A stretch of 64,000 bases of DNA from Paraburkholderia aspalathi (lineage in GTDB: Bacteria; Pseudomonadota; Gammaproteobacteria; Burkholderiales; Burkholderiaceae), in contig NZ_FPBH01000032.1 in assembly GCF_900116445.1 (NCBI RefSeq), positions 1-64,000 on the forward strand. The letters run 5' to 3'. The position numbers were made by a program, and so were the translations under genes. Positions 7,093 to 16,401 of this stretch are shown one piece after another (positions within the stretch are counted from its first letter, which is position 1; every line of letters begins with the position of its first letter). Under the pieces are notes generated by a model, which searched no databases, had not been told where the DNA came from, and was given only the letters and a program-made list of their open reading frames with translations.

Positions 7093-9144
7093 ATGCATTA
7101 CAGCCCCGACGCCATCCGCACCATCGCTCTGGTCGGCCATGCAGGATGTGGCAAGACATCGCTTGTCGAAGCCCTACTCCACCAGGGTGGCGAATTACGC
7201 GCGCCCGGCAGCGTGGAACGCGGCAACACGGTCTGCGATTTCGACCCGCTAGAACGCAAATATCACCACTCCCTGAACTCCGCGGTCGCCCACCTGCACT
7301 ACCGGGATACCCGCGTCTATCTGCTGGATACGCCCGGCTATCCGGACTTTTCCGGGCTGTCGATCAGCGCCCTGCCCGCTGTAGAAACCGTCGCCATTGT
7401 CATCAATGCACAGACCGGCATCGAAATGACCACTCGGCGGATGATGGCGTGGGCGGAAAAACGCAAGCTCTGCAGAATGATCATCGTGAACGGTATCGAT
7501 CGCGACAAAGTCGATCTTCCGGAGCTTCTGACGCAAATCCAGGAGGCCTTCGGCAAGGAATGCCTGCCCATCAACTTACCGGCGCAGAACGGCAGCCAGG
7601 TGGTGGATTGCTTTTTCAACCCCGCGGGCGACGCCGACTTCCTGTCTGTTGCGGCGGCGCACAATGCGCTGGTCGATCAAGTGGTCGAGATCGATCCCGC
7701 TTTGATGGAGCTTTACCTGGAGCAAGGCGAAGCCATCAGCCCGGAGCAGTTGCATGAGCCCTTCGAGCGGGCGCTGCGCGAAGCGCATCTGGTGCCGATC
7801 TGCTTCACGTCGGCAGCAAACGGTGCTGGCATCGCGGAATTGCTCGACGTGTTCGTCCGGCTACTGCCCAATCCCATGGAAGGCAACCCGCCCCTCTTCT
7901 ACCGCGATACCCGCGGCCGCCAGGAAGTCGTGCGTGCCGAACCGGTCGCCGACAAGCATGTATTGGCCCACGCCTTCAAGATCGTCGTGGACCCTTACAT
8001 CGGCAAGATGGCCGTTTTTCGCGTCCATCAGGGCACGATCAGGCGGGACAGCCAGCTCTATATCGGCGACGCACGCCAGCCGTTCAAGGTCGCCCATCTG
8101 ATGATGCTGCAGGGCAAGGAACACGTGGATGTCCCACAAGCCGGCCCAGGCGATATCTGCGCCACGGCCAAGATCGACGAGATCGGTTTCGATGCCGTGC
8201 TGCACGACGCCCCCGAGGACGGCAACATCCACCTGACTCCGCTCGATTTCCCCACGCCAATCTACGGACTGGCGATCGAGCCTGCGCGCCGCGGCAACGA
8301 GCAGCGCCTCTGGGAGATTCTGCAAAAGTTGAGTGCGGAAGATCCATGTCTGCGCATCGACCACCCGGTCGGCACCAACGAGACGGTGGTGCGCGGACTG
8401 GGCGAGTTGCACCTGCGCCTTATGCTGGAGCGGCTATCCGAGCAGTACAAGCTGGAGGTCGTGACGCGCCCACCGAAGATCGCCTATAGGGAAACCATCG
8501 GCGCAAAAGCCGAGGGGCACCATCGTCACAAGAAGCAAACCGGCGGCGCCGGGCAATTCGGCGAAGTGATGCTGCGCGTGGAGCCACTGCCGCGCGGTAC
8601 GGGCTTCGAATTTGTCGACGCCGTCAAGGGTGGCGCCATCCCTGGGCAGTTCATGCCCGCCGTGGAAAAAGGCATCCTTCAGGTTATCGATAGCGGGCCG
8701 CTGGCCGGCTTCCCGATGCAGGACGTACGAGTCACCGTCTTTGACGGCAAGAGCCATTCAGTCGACTCCAAGGAAGTGGCGTTCGTTTCCGCCGGGCGCA
8801 AGGCCTTCATCGATGCGGTGCTGAAAGCTCAACCCGTCCTGCTCGAACCTATCGTGGACATCGAGGTGATGACGCCTGAAGCCGCAATGGGCGACATTAT
8901 CGGCGACCTCTCCGCCAAGCGCGGACAAGTCCATGGCACACGCTCGGCCGCGGGCAACGCCGTGGTCGTCGCAGGCCAGGTGCCATTGTCCGAACTCAAC
9001 GACTATCAGTCGCGGCTGAACGCCATCGCAGGCGGGCACGGCAACTACAGCATCCAGCTCAGCCACTACGATCCGGTACCTCCCGCCCAGCAGGAGCGGA
9101 TGGCGTCGCAGCACAAGAAACAGGGCGACGGCGCGGCGCAGTGA
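7093..9144 (+). CDS. EF-G-like translational GTPase (EF-G2 type)
   Basis: A 683-residue EF-G paralogue with all five EF-G domains. G1 is GHAGCGKT (residues 15-22), G3 is DTPG (79-82), domain IV begins near RHKKQTGGAGQFGEV, and the C-terminus has the DIEVMTPEAAMGDIIGDLSAKRG segment. The histidine after DTPG that helps GTP hydrolysis in canonical EF-G is Tyr83, and the NKxD guanine motif reads NGID (133-136), so Lys is replaced by Gly. The switch I region lacks the usual RGITI. These traits recall EF-G2-type proteins with weak or altered GTPase activity. GAGGG precedes the start. It stands alone, without ribosomal genes, so a conditional role is likely. Confidence 0.85.
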   Translation: MHYSPDAIRTIALVGHAGCGKTSLVEALLHQGGELRAPGSVERGNTVCDFDPLERKYHHSLNSAVAHLHYRDTRVYLLDTPGYPDFSGLSISALPAVETVAIVINAQTGIEMTTRRMMAWAEKRKLCRMIIVNGIDRDKVDLPELLTQIQEAFGKECLPINLPAQNGSQVVDCFFNPAGDADFLSVAAAHNALVDQVVEIDPALMELYLEQGEAISPEQLHEPFERALREAHLVPICFTSAANGAGIAELLDVFVRLLPNPMEGNPPLFYRDTRGRQEVVRAEPVADKHVLAHAFKIVVDPYIGKMAVFRVHQGTIRRDSQLYIGDARQPFKVAHLMMLQGKEHVDVPQAGPGDICATAKIDEIGFDAVLHDAPEDGNIHLTPLDFPTPIYGLAIEPARRGNEQRLWEILQKLSAEDPCLRIDHPVGTNETVVRGLGELHLRLMLERLSEQYKLEVVTRPPKIAYRETIGAKAEGHHRHKKQTGGAGQFGEVMLRVEPLPRGTGFEFVDAVKGGAIPGQFMPAVEKGILQVIDSGPLAGFPMQDVRVTVFDGKSHSVDSKEVAFVSAGRKAFIDAVLKAQPVLLEPIVDIEVMTPEAAMGDIIGDLSAKRGQVHGTRSAAGNAVVVAGQVPLSELNDYQSRLNAIAGGHGNYSIQLSHYDPVPPAQQERMASQHKKQGDGAAQ

Positions 9145-9207
9145 GTGTTGCACCTGTGTCCCAGGCGCGCTGGCTGGCACTCGAGTGCCAGCCCCGTCGC
9201 AGATGCC

Positions 9208-10356
9208 TCAGAACGAATGCCGCATCCCGATCCGTACATCAGACTGCGTATTCGACGACGACGGCGTGAAGCTGTAGCCGATCACCGCATTCACGCCATT
9301 CGACGCACGCAGATAGTCGCCGGAAACATACACATCAGTACGTTTGGACAACAGATAGTGCAGTCCGAGCGAGCCCTGGTTCCAGTGATTGCCTTCGAAG
9401 GCCGTGTGTTGATAGCCGCCGTACAGCGATAGCGCAGGCGTGAAGTTATACGACGCGCCTCCTTCGTAAACCTGCATGCGCGAGGTCTGCCCGAAGCCCT
9501 TGATCGTCGTGTACGTGAAATCGCCGGTGATCATCAGGTTGCCGATCGTATACGCGGCGCCGATCGCGAACGCACCTTGTTTATCCACCGGGAATGCCGA
9601 TGAGCTATACAGGTCGGTCACCGCGCCAGTGGCCGGATCGACGGAAACGGTCGGCTGGCCGAGGAAGGTGTGCGTGCCGATCATCGCGTACGGGTCGAAC
9701 GCATAAATGCCGAACGGATTGTTCAACTGCGTATAAGCAACACCCATGTTGAATGGACCGTGGTCATAATGCGCGCCCACACTCCATGCGCTCTTCTGAT
9801 GGAAGTCGCCGGCGGTGTTACCGAACGAGTACATGCCGCCGAAGGTGAAGCCGGCAAAATCGTTCGACAGGAACTTCACCGAGTTCGGCAGACGGTCGCC
9901 GTTCATCCGGTCGAAGTCGCCCTGGTGAATCGCGTAGCCGCTCGCCCACGCGGAGATGTTGTACAGAAAGACAAACTCTTCGGTCATATCGAGCTGATTG
10001 CCGAACGAGAAAGTCCCCCACGAGTTCTTGATGCCGACATACGCCTGGCGCCCGAATTCAGCACCACCGAATGCATATTGCCCATTGCCCAGATGAAAAC
10101 CCGATTCGAGCACGAAGACCGCTTGCAAGCCGCCGCCGAGGTCTTCCACGCCTTTGAAGCCGATCCGGTTGCCGTACGAAATGCCGTCGTCGAATTTGAA
10201 CTGGTGTGCGCCGCCGGCGTTGTTCACGTAGGTGATACCGGCGTCCAGAATCCCGTACAAGGTGACGCTGCTTTGCGCATGGACCGCCGTCGGTGCGCAT
10301 ACCGCGCTTGCCGCGAGGGCGAGTCCCGAAAGACTAACGGCATTTTTCTTCTTCAT
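9208..10356 (-). CDS. Outer-membrane trimeric porin
   Basis: A 382-residue Burkholderia-type general porin. A signal peptide of about 27 residues (MKKKNAVSLSGLALAASAV... ending VHA) is followed by the mature start QSSVTLYGILDAG. Alternating beta strands run throughout and the chain ends in phenylalanine (RIGMRHSF), as required for BAM-dependent insertion. It forms a 16-stranded diffusion channel for small hydrophilic solutes. It lies downstream of, and on the same strand as, betC and the choline-binding-protein gene, with a 325-bp gap containing a hairpin, so it is probably transcribed separately. Substrate preference cannot be read. Confidence 0.92.
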   Translation of the reverse strand: MKKKNAVSLSGLALAASAVCAPTAVHAQSSVTLYGILDAGITYVNNAGGAHQFKFDDGISYGNRIGFKGVEDLGGGLQAVFVLESGFHLGNGQYAFGGAEFGRQAYVGIKNSWGTFSFGNQLDMTEEFVFLYNISAWASGYAIHQGDFDRMNGDRLPNSVKFLSNDFAGFTFGGMYSFGNTAGDFHQKSAWSVGAHYDHGPFNMGVAYTQLNNPFGIYAFDPYAMIGTHTFLGQPTVSVDPATGAVTDLYSSSAFPVDKQGAFAIGAAYTIGNLMITGDFTYTTIKGFGQTSRMQVYEGGASYNFTPALSLYGGYQHTAFEGNHWNQGSLGLHYLLSKRTDVYVSGDYLRASNGVNAVIGYSFTPSSSNTQSDVRIGMRHSF

Positions 10357-10681
10357 CTAGTTCTCCCCTGCTCTTTGCCTGCGTATTTCGTTAGATAAAG
10401 CGATCCCTGCTGCAGGTTGTCTTCCAACGCGCGGCGCTTCTCGCATGACGGGCAGTTCGAAATCGGCTGAGACTGATTGAAACGGATTGAAGCTCACTAA
10501 CACTGACCTGGCCAGCTAACCCTGAATTAGCCGGCCAGGCTGATCGAAGCTATCGGCACTGCGTACGATCACCTGTATGTCTGCATCGACGGGTCAAGAA
10601 TAAGTGTCCAGATTTAAGATGATTCGACCGGATGCGACATGAATCTGTCGAGTAGCGACCTCGTAGTCAGGAATGCCGGAG
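10357..10681. other. Intergenic region between the porin and the choline-binding-protein gene
   Basis: No convincing gene was found in these 325 bases. They hold a 12-bp hairpin (10507-10539) that is probably the end of the betC transcript, and presumably the porin promoter and leader nearer 10357. No known riboswitch was recognised. Confidence 0.5.
10507..10539. terminator. Hairpin downstream of the betC/choX operon
   Basis: CCTGGCC-A-GCTAA pairs with TTAGC-C-GGCCAGG. This gives 12 bp with one internal A/C mismatch and a seven-base loop. There is no clear U-tract, so termination or RNA stabilisation is inferred from its place about 145 bp after the stop codon. Confidence 0.4.
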
Positions 10682-11635
10682 TTATTTCACACCGAGTGCG
10701 GTTTGCACCGCTTGCAAACCATTGGCGCCGCTGGCGGTGTTGACGCCGTCAAGCCATGACTTCAGCAATTCGGGGTGGCGCTTGAGCGCTTCGGTGGCGG
10801 CCGTGGCAACACCCGTCTTCTTCTCGAGTACCTCGGTGATCACGCCGTTTTCCAGATCGACATTGAATGTGAGTTGCCTGAACAGACGGCCGACATTCGG
10901 ACACTGCTCGGCGTATCCGCTACGCGCAACGGTATTCACCGTGGCGCCGCCGTAGTTCGGCCCGAAGTACTTGTCACCGCCGTCGAGGTAAGTCAGCTTG
11001 AACTTCGTGTTCATCAGATGCGGCTCCCATGCAAGGAACACGATCCATTTTTTCTCACGCACCGCGCGGTCGACCTGCGTGAGCATGCCGGTCTCGCTCG
11101 ATTCGACGAGCTTCCAACTGCCGAGCCCGTATGCCTTGTCGTCGACCATCTTCTTGATGTTCTGATTGGCCGGCGCCCCCGGTTCGATGCCATAGATCTT
11201 GCTGTCGAACTTGTCGGCGTTCTTCGCAAGGTCCGCGAATGAATGCACGCCCGCGGCCGCCACGTAGTCGGGCACCGCGAGCGTGAACTTCGCGTTGCTC
11301 AGATTCGGATGCACAACCTCGATCGATCTCTCGTCCTCGAACGGCTTCACGACCGGTGCTTGCGCCGGCATCCAGTTGCCGAGAAACACGTCGATCTGGC
11401 CTTTCTTCAAGCCTTGGTAGGTGATCGGCACCGACAGGTTCGATACGTTCTGATGGTAGCCGAGCGCCTTCAACAGCACACCGGTCATCGCATTGGTCGC
11501 GTCGATGTCGGTCCAGCCGGGCCCCGCCATGTTGACCTGCGTACAGGACTGCGGCTCGGCAGCCACGGCAAAGGTGGCCGCAGCGCACAGCAGTGCAACG
11601 CCGGATACAGCCTGTTTGAAGAGCTTTTTCATCAT
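10682..11635 (-). CDS. choX: Choline ABC transporter substrate-binding protein (ChoX type)
   Basis: A 317-residue periplasmic binding protein with a signal peptide ending near VAA at about residue 26. The aromatic cage residues known from Sinorhizobium ChoX are all identifiable: the Trp and Asp of GPGWTDID, the Trp of FLGNWMP, the Tyr of VPDYVAAAG and the Trp of LAWEPHLMN. It follows betC by 40 bp on the same strand, so choline released from choline-O-sulfate, or taken up directly, is the likely ligand. No permease or ATPase gene adjoins it, so it probably docks onto the CbcVW core encoded at 46798-48871. AGGAAG precedes the start. Confidence 0.85.
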   Translation of the reverse strand: MMKKLFKQAVSGVALLCAAATFAVAAEPQSCTQVNMAGPGWTDIDATNAMTGVLLKALGYHQNVSNLSVPITYQGLKKGQIDVFLGNWMPAQAPVVKPFEDERSIEVVHPNLSNAKFTLAVPDYVAAAGVHSFADLAKNADKFDSKIYGIEPGAPANQNIKKMVDDKAYGLGSWKLVESSETGMLTQVDRAVREKKWIVFLAWEPHLMNTKFKLTYLDGGDKYFGPNYGGATVNTVARSGYAEQCPNVGRLFRQLTFNVDLENGVITEVLEKKTGVATAATEALKRHPELLKSWLDGVNTASGANGLQAVQTALGVK

Positions 11636-11675
11636 GTCGGCTTCCTGTAGATGGGTTGAATCGTGAGCGGAGACG

Positions 11676-13214
11676 TCAGCGCGTTACGGCGGGAAAACGC
11701 GCCATCGCTTCGAGCGTGTCGAGGTCGATGTGATTGCGCATGTAACGCTGGCTCGCATCGACATGCGGCTGCCAGTCCCATGACGCGACCGTGCCTTGCG
11801 TCGTGGCCTCGAAATGAAAACGGCGGCGGCGCTGGCTTTTCAGTACTTCGTTGTGCAGCGCGGCGAGGTCCCAGCGTTGCGCGATCTCCTCACGAAATGC
11901 TGAGACCTGTGATGCATATTCGGCGCGCGCGGCGAGGTTCTCGCGTTCGAGCGGGTCCAATGTTACGTCGTACAGCTGATCAGGATCGGCCGGCGTGTGA
12001 ATGAATTTTAAGCGTCCGCGTCGCAGCATCACAATCGGCGCTATAGCGCCTTCCGCCAGGTATTCGCCGATCGCTTCGTCGTGGCCAGCTTGTGTGCCGT
12101 GCAGATGCGGTACGAGACTTTGGCCATCGAGCGAATCCGGCCAGGTCGCAGGCTGCTCGCCGCGCGCCATCTCTACTAACGTGGGCAGCAGATCGAGATG
12201 CGACACCGACTCGTGCACACGATGCGCGTCGAACTGCTGCGGCGCATGAACGATCAACGGTACGCGGCAGCCTCCTTCGAAGAACGTCATCTTGTACCAG
12301 AGCCCGCGCTCGCCGAGCATCTCACCGTGATCGGACGTCACCACGATAACGGTGTCTTTCGCGAGCCCTGACTGTTCGAGTGCATCAAGGATCGCACCGA
12401 ACTGGTCATCGACGTAAGAGATCGCGCCGTAATAAGCGCGCCGTGCGTTGCGGATCTGCTGGTCGGTCGGCGGCGTGCGGTCGGTTTCGCACACGTGGCG
12501 CAAGCGCTTCGAATGCGGATCGGCTTCATCGAGCGAATCGCGATGCGCGGGCAGATCGATGTCTTCATCCGCATACATGTCCCAGTACTTCCGCGGAATC
12601 GCGTACGGGTCGTGTGGATGCGTCAGCGAGGCGACCATGCAGAACGGCCGTGCATCTTTGCCTGCATGCCGCTCACGTGCGATATCGAAGAGCTTCTGGC
12701 GCGTGGTGAACGTAACTTCATCGTCGAAGTCCAGTTGGTTCGTGCGCACGCACGGACCCGCGTCGATCACCGAACTCATGTTGTGGTACCACGTGGGGCG
12801 CGTTTCGAAATCGTCCCAGTTCGGGGTCCAGCCAAAATCGGCTGGGTAGATGTCGGTCGTGAGCCGTTCTTCAAATCCGTGCAGTTGATCGGCGCCGCAG
12901 AAATGCATTTTGCCGGACAGGATCGTGCGATATCCTTCTGCGCGAAGATAGTGCGCGAAAGTCAGCGTTTGCGACGGAAACTCTGCTGCATTGTCATACG
13001 CACCGATCGCCGACGGCAGCTTGCCCGATAAAAAAGAAAAGCGCGACGGTGCGCACAATGGACTGGCGCAATACGCGGAATCGAATACCACGCCCTGCTT
13101 CGCGAGGCGATCGAGATTGGGGGTTTTCGTTAGACGATGCCCGTATGCAGCGAGCGCAAACGGCGTCATCTGGTCGGCCATCAGAATAAGGATATTCTGT
13201 TTCGTGTCATGCAT
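11676..13214 (-). CDS. betC: Choline-sulfatase
   Basis: A 512-residue sulfatase that hydrolyses choline-O-sulfate to choline and sulfate in the cytoplasm. The formylglycine-forming motif Cys-Ala-Pro-Ser-Arg is present with Cys54, the same position as in Sinorhizobium BetC. The metal-binding start ILILMADQMTPFAL and the later TSDHGEML segment are also seen. The ATG at 13214 gives the family length; the longer frame adds an Arg-rich non-homologous leader. The gene is divergent from the LysR regulator at 13367 and precedes the choline-binding protein in an apparent two-gene operon, feeding choline to BetAB. Confidence 0.93.
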   Translation of the reverse strand: MHDTKQNILILMADQMTPFALAAYGHRLTKTPNLDRLAKQGVVFDSAYCASPLCAPSRFSFLSGKLPSAIGAYDNAAEFPSQTLTFAHYLRAEGYRTILSGKMHFCGADQLHGFEERLTTDIYPADFGWTPNWDDFETRPTWYHNMSSVIDAGPCVRTNQLDFDDEVTFTTRQKLFDIARERHAGKDARPFCMVASLTHPHDPYAIPRKYWDMYADEDIDLPAHRDSLDEADPHSKRLRHVCETDRTPPTDQQIRNARRAYYGAISYVDDQFGAILDALEQSGLAKDTVIVVTSDHGEMLGERGLWYKMTFFEGGCRVPLIVHAPQQFDAHRVHESVSHLDLLPTLVEMARGEQPATWPDSLDGQSLVPHLHGTQAGHDEAIGEYLAEGAIAPIVMLRRGRLKFIHTPADPDQLYDVTLDPLERENLAARAEYASQVSAFREEIAQRWDLAALHNEVLKSQRRRRFHFEATTQGTVASWDWQPHVDASQRYMRNHIDLDTLEAMARFPAVTR

Positions 13215-13306
13215 TGGAGCGTGCCTCGAATAGAATCGCAAATAGGGGTGCGGGTGTCGTTGCAAGCGGAATAACCGGTGTGCCGGTCCTCGCGTGAACA
13301 CCACTA

Positions 13307-13339
13307 TTGCCGTCCAATTCGCCGCTGTGAAGACGGCAA
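13307..13339. promoter_or_regulatory. Inverted repeat in the betC-betR divergent region
   Basis: TTGCCGTC (13307-13314) and GACGGCAA (13332-13339) are perfect 8-bp arms with a 17-base spacer, ending about 27 bp before the LysR start codon. This is a candidate operator for the choline-sulfate regulator. The long spacer is atypical for a single LysR box, so two half-sites or an RNA hairpin are alternatives. Confidence 0.4.
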
Positions 13340-13366
13340 ATCGTTATGTGCCTATAAGGGGGCCTT

Positions 13367-14281
13367 ATGTCGAGGCAGGATCGCTTGCCGCCGATGCAGG
13401 CGTTGACGATGTTCGAATCCGCAGCGCGTCTCGCGAGCTTCACGGCGGCTGCACGCGAACTGGGCTCGACGCAGCCGGCGGTTAGTCAGCGTGTGGTGCA
13501 ACTCGAAGAAGCACTCGGTGTGCCGCTGTTCGAACGCGGCCATCGCGGTGTCACGCTGACGGAAGATGGTGTGCGCCTCTTCGAAGCGGTGCGCAACGCC
13601 CTCGACACCATCCGCCTCGCCACCGCCGAGATCCGCGCGCGGCGCACGCCGCAAACGCTCACGCTCTCCACTGACTTCGGTTTCGCGACCTACTGGTTGA
13701 TGCCGCGGCTTTCGCAATTCAAGGCGCTGATGCCGGACGTCGACGTCAAGATCATCACGTCGCAGAGCGTATTCGATCCATCGCACGACCAGGCGGACAT
13801 TGCGATTGCGTTCGGCGATGAAGATGCGGACCTGAGCGCGCGAGGCGCGCTCAAGCTATTTCCTGAGCGTGTCACGCCGGTGTGCAGTCCGGCTTTTCTC
13901 GCGGCGCATCCGGAATTGCACACGCCGTCGGACTTGTTGAGCTTGCCGCTGCTGCATCTAGAACCGACCCAACCGGCACGCTGGCTGTCGTGGGCCGACT
14001 GGTTCGCTGCTCAGGGTCTGGATGCGCCGGCAGCACATCGCGGCATCACGTTTAACAGCTTTACGCTCGTGGCCCACGCAGCGATCATGGGCCAGGGCAT
14101 CGCGCTCGGTTGGGCGCCACTAGTCGACGAGCTTCTTGCCACGGGGCAACTCGTCGAACTGTTCGACACGCCGGTGGTGACGGAACGCGGCTATCTGCTC
14201 GTCACGCAGCGCGCGGCGACACCGGCGGTCAGCGCGTTCCGCCGATGGCTGCTTGGCGAATGTGGCCTCGATGCTGAGTGA
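13367..14281 (+). CDS. betR: LysR-family choline-sulfate-utilisation regulator
   Basis: A 304-residue LysR regulator of the GcvA-like type. The winged helix-turn-helix (about residues 9-68) reads FTAAARELGSTQPAVSQRV, followed by an effector domain starting near TLTLSTDFGFATYWLMPRL. Divergent pairing with choline-sulfatase is the recurring arrangement of the choline-sulfate-utilisation transcription factor family, so it most likely activates betC and choX in response to choline-O-sulfate or choline. The start follows AAGGGGGCCTT. The gene symbol is assigned by family and context. Confidence 0.8.
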   Translation: MSRQDRLPPMQALTMFESAARLASFTAAARELGSTQPAVSQRVVQLEEALGVPLFERGHRGVTLTEDGVRLFEAVRNALDTIRLATAEIRARRTPQTLTLSTDFGFATYWLMPRLSQFKALMPDVDVKIITSQSVFDPSHDQADIAIAFGDEDADLSARGALKLFPERVTPVCSPAFLAAHPELHTPSDLLSLPLLHLEPTQPARWLSWADWFAAQGLDAPAAHRGITFNSFTLVAHAAIMGQGIALGWAPLVDELLATGQLVELFDTPVVTERGYLLVTQRAATPAVSAFRRWLLGECGLDAE

Positions 14282-14447
14282 GCACGGCAAGCCGTCAATG
14301 CCGTGCACCACCGCCCCACCCTCCCCTGACGCTCCCATTCCAGCGCGACGGCGGTTAGCTTCTATCCCCTTGTACCGCTGATTTGCTCTACTGCGATGAC
14401 GCATGCCGCGCCCCGCGGCGTTGCCCTATTGCCTAAGTGGAGAGCGC

Positions 14448-15323
14448 ATGTCCGCCGATTCCCGTCCCGATCAACTGGTTCTCACGGTCGCCTGTCCTAG
14501 CGCGGCGGGCCAGGTCGCCGCCGTCGTCGGCTTTCTCGACCGGCATCATTGTTATATCGACGAACTGACCGTTTTCGATGACGACCTAAGCGAGCGCTTT
14601 TTTGTACGCTGCGTGTTTCATGGCGTCGATACCAACGAGACCCTGCACATCGCGGCACTCAAGCGAGAATTCCAATCGATCGCCGAGCGCTTTCAGATGA
14701 CATGGGCGATGCACGACGTCAGCACGCGGCCGAAGGTGCTGATCATGGTGTCGAAACTCGAACACTGTCTCGCCGATTTGCTGTTCCGCTGGCGCATGGG
14801 TGAGTTGAAGATGGATATTGTCGGTATCGGCTCGAACCATCGCGATCTCGAACCGCTCGCGCAGCAGCACGGCTTGCCGTTCCATCATCTGCCGATCAGC
14901 GCCGATACCAAACCCCAACAGGAGGCACGTTTGCTCGATCTGTTCGAAACCTCAGGCGCCGAGTTGATGATTCTTGCGCGCTACATGCAGATTCTTTCCG
15001 GCGAAACGAGCCGTGCGCTCGCGGCACGTGCGATCAACATCCACCATTCGTTTCTGCCTGGCTTCAAAGGCGCCAAGCCTTACCACCAGGCACATACGCG
15101 TGGCGTAAAGCTGATTGGCGCAACCGCGCACTTCGTCACCGACGATCTCGACGAAGGTCCGATCATCGAGCAAGTCGTGGAGCGCGTCGATCATTCATAC
15201 AGCCCGGAGCGGCTGCTGGCGACGGGACGCGACGTCGAATGCATCACGCTCGCGCGGGCCGTGAAGGCGTTTATCGAGCGACGGGTGTTTATCAACGGCG
15301 ATCGGACTGTCGTTCTGCAATAA
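14448..15323 (+). CDS. purU: Formyltetrahydrofolate deformylase
   Basis: A 291-residue enzyme that hydrolyses 10-formyl-tetrahydrofolate to formate and tetrahydrofolate. An N-terminal ACT domain (about residues 8-90) is followed by the formyltransferase fold, with the catalytic segment INIHHSFLPGFKGAKPYHQA and the late GATAHFVTDDLDEGPIIEQ containing the essential His and Asp. The ATG at 14448 is preceded by GTGGAGAG. In betaine catabolism it recycles the one-carbon-loaded folate made by sarcosine oxidase and SHMT, freeing folate for further demethylation. It is the only pathway gene here sitting alone on the plus strand between betR and a betaine-binding-protein gene. Confidence 0.93.
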   Translation: MSADSRPDQLVLTVACPSAAGQVAAVVGFLDRHHCYIDELTVFDDDLSERFFVRCVFHGVDTNETLHIAALKREFQSIAERFQMTWAMHDVSTRPKVLIMVSKLEHCLADLLFRWRMGELKMDIVGIGSNHRDLEPLAQQHGLPFHHLPISADTKPQQEARLLDLFETSGAELMILARYMQILSGETSRALAARAINIHHSFLPGFKGAKPYHQAHTRGVKLIGATAHFVTDDLDEGPIIEQVVERVDHSYSPERLLATGRDVECITLARAVKAFIERRVFINGDRTVVLQ

Positions 15324-15348
15324 AAAAACGCCGCTGAAAAGCGGCGTT
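15322..15348 (-). terminator. Rho-independent terminator, effective mainly for the minus strand
   Basis: AACGCCGCT and AGCGGCGTT form a 9-bp stem around a GAAA loop. On the minus strand it is followed by seven T residues, a classic terminator for the betaine-binding-protein gene. It abuts the purU stop codon, so it may also stop plus-strand reads. Confidence 0.85.
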
Positions 15349-15407
15349 CTCTATCGTACGAGTTGCCGCTCTAAACAAGCGGCAACTCACTCACGTGAAA
15401 TACGAAA

Positions 15408-16265
15408 TCACTTCACCCAGCTATCCACACGATCTCCGTGTGCGCTGATCCACGCATCGGCAGCAGCCGTCGGCTTCTCGCCGTTCTGCGTCGCCAGCAT
15501 CACGCTGTCGATCTCGCCCGGTTTCCATTGAAACTTCTTGAGGAACGCGACGACCGTCGGCGCCTTCGTCTCCAGTCCAGGATTGACGACGCTATCCACG
15601 TGCTCCGCTTCGCCGAACACCTTCTTCGGATCCTCGAGGAATTTGAGCTTGTACTTTGCGAACATCCAGTGCGGCTTCCAGCCAGTCACGATGATCGGCT
15701 TGCTCGCCGCTTCCGAGCGCGCCAGTTCAGCGGTCATCGCGCTGCCCGAACTCGGCATCAGCTGATAGTCGAGCCCGTACGCCTTGATCGCTTCGCTGGT
15801 TTTCTGCATTACGCCCGCGCCGGCATCGATACCGACGATACGCGAGCCGAATTCCGTTTTCTTCGCTTCCAGATCGCCAACGCTCTTCACGTCGGCGTTA
15901 TCCGGCACGATCAGGCCGATCTTTGCATCATTGAAATTGGCACCCAGGTCGACGACTTTGTCCTTGAAGTTGTTCCAGTACGCGCCATGCGTGACCGGCA
16001 GCCATGCGGACAGCGTCGCGTCGAGGTCGCCGCGCGCCACGCCTTGCCACATCACACCGGCCGCGACCGGCACGAGCTGCACCTGATAGCCGAGGCGCTT
16101 TTCGATCACGCGCGCAGCGACATTTGTGGTTGCAACGCTGTCGTCCCAGCCTTCCACATAGCCGATCTTGATGGTCGGCTTGGTATCGGCCGACACACTC
16201 ACGCTGCTTGCCGCCAGCGCCGCGCTCAACGCGCTCAACACGAATATCTTTTTGATCAGTCTCAT
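15408..16265 (-). CDS. Glycine-betaine-type ABC substrate-binding protein
   Basis: A 285-residue periplasmic protein of the OpuAC/ProX glycine-betaine-binding family. The ATG at 16265 gives a signal peptide (MRLIKKIFVLSALSAALAA... cleaved near VSA). Trp-containing motifs suited to a quaternary-ammonium cage are present: YVEGWDDS, LSAWLPVTHGAYW and VTGWKPHWMF. It is only distantly related to the choline-type proteins at 10682 and 44740, so betaine is the likely ligand (like BetX of Pseudomonas). It has no adjacent permease. It lies 136 bp downstream of gbcB on the same strand but has its own candidate activator site at 16344-16371 and its own terminator. Confidence 0.85.
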   Translation of the reverse strand: MRLIKKIFVLSALSAALAASSVSVSADTKPTIKIGYVEGWDDSVATTNVAARVIEKRLGYQVQLVPVAAGVMWQGVARGDLDATLSAWLPVTHGAYWNNFKDKVVDLGANFNDAKIGLIVPDNADVKSVGDLEAKKTEFGSRIVGIDAGAGVMQKTSEAIKAYGLDYQLMPSSGSAMTAELARSEAASKPIIVTGWKPHWMFAKYKLKFLEDPKKVFGEAEHVDSVVNPGLETKAPTVVAFLKKFQWKPGEIDSVMLATQNGEKPTAAADAWISAHGDRVDSWVK

Positions 16266-16343
16266 CGCCGTTCTCCCGTTTGCCGTCAAACTACCCATTG
16301 AGCATTTAGAATCGCCAACCAGAATTGCCGGGTAGCGTTGTTT

Positions 16344-16371
16344 TCCGACATCCAGTTGTCCGCATGCGACT
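16344..16371 (-). promoter_or_regulatory. Paired TGTCG-type half-sites upstream of the betaine-binding-protein gene
   Basis: On the minus strand AGTCGCA is followed by TGTCGGA exactly 21 bases later. The proximal half-site ends about 78 bp before the start codon, nearly the same geometry as the site before cbcV. It is a candidate site for a GbdR-type AraC activator. Confidence 0.5.
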
Positions 16372-16401
16372 TCGACCGAAAGTCCAGGCGCCGCTCTTGT
16401 C

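Noticed and set aside
13226..13250. TCGCAAAT sequence upstream of betC
   Set aside because: Only one good half-site, oriented away from betC, without a partner at 21 bases; betC has its own LysR regulator.
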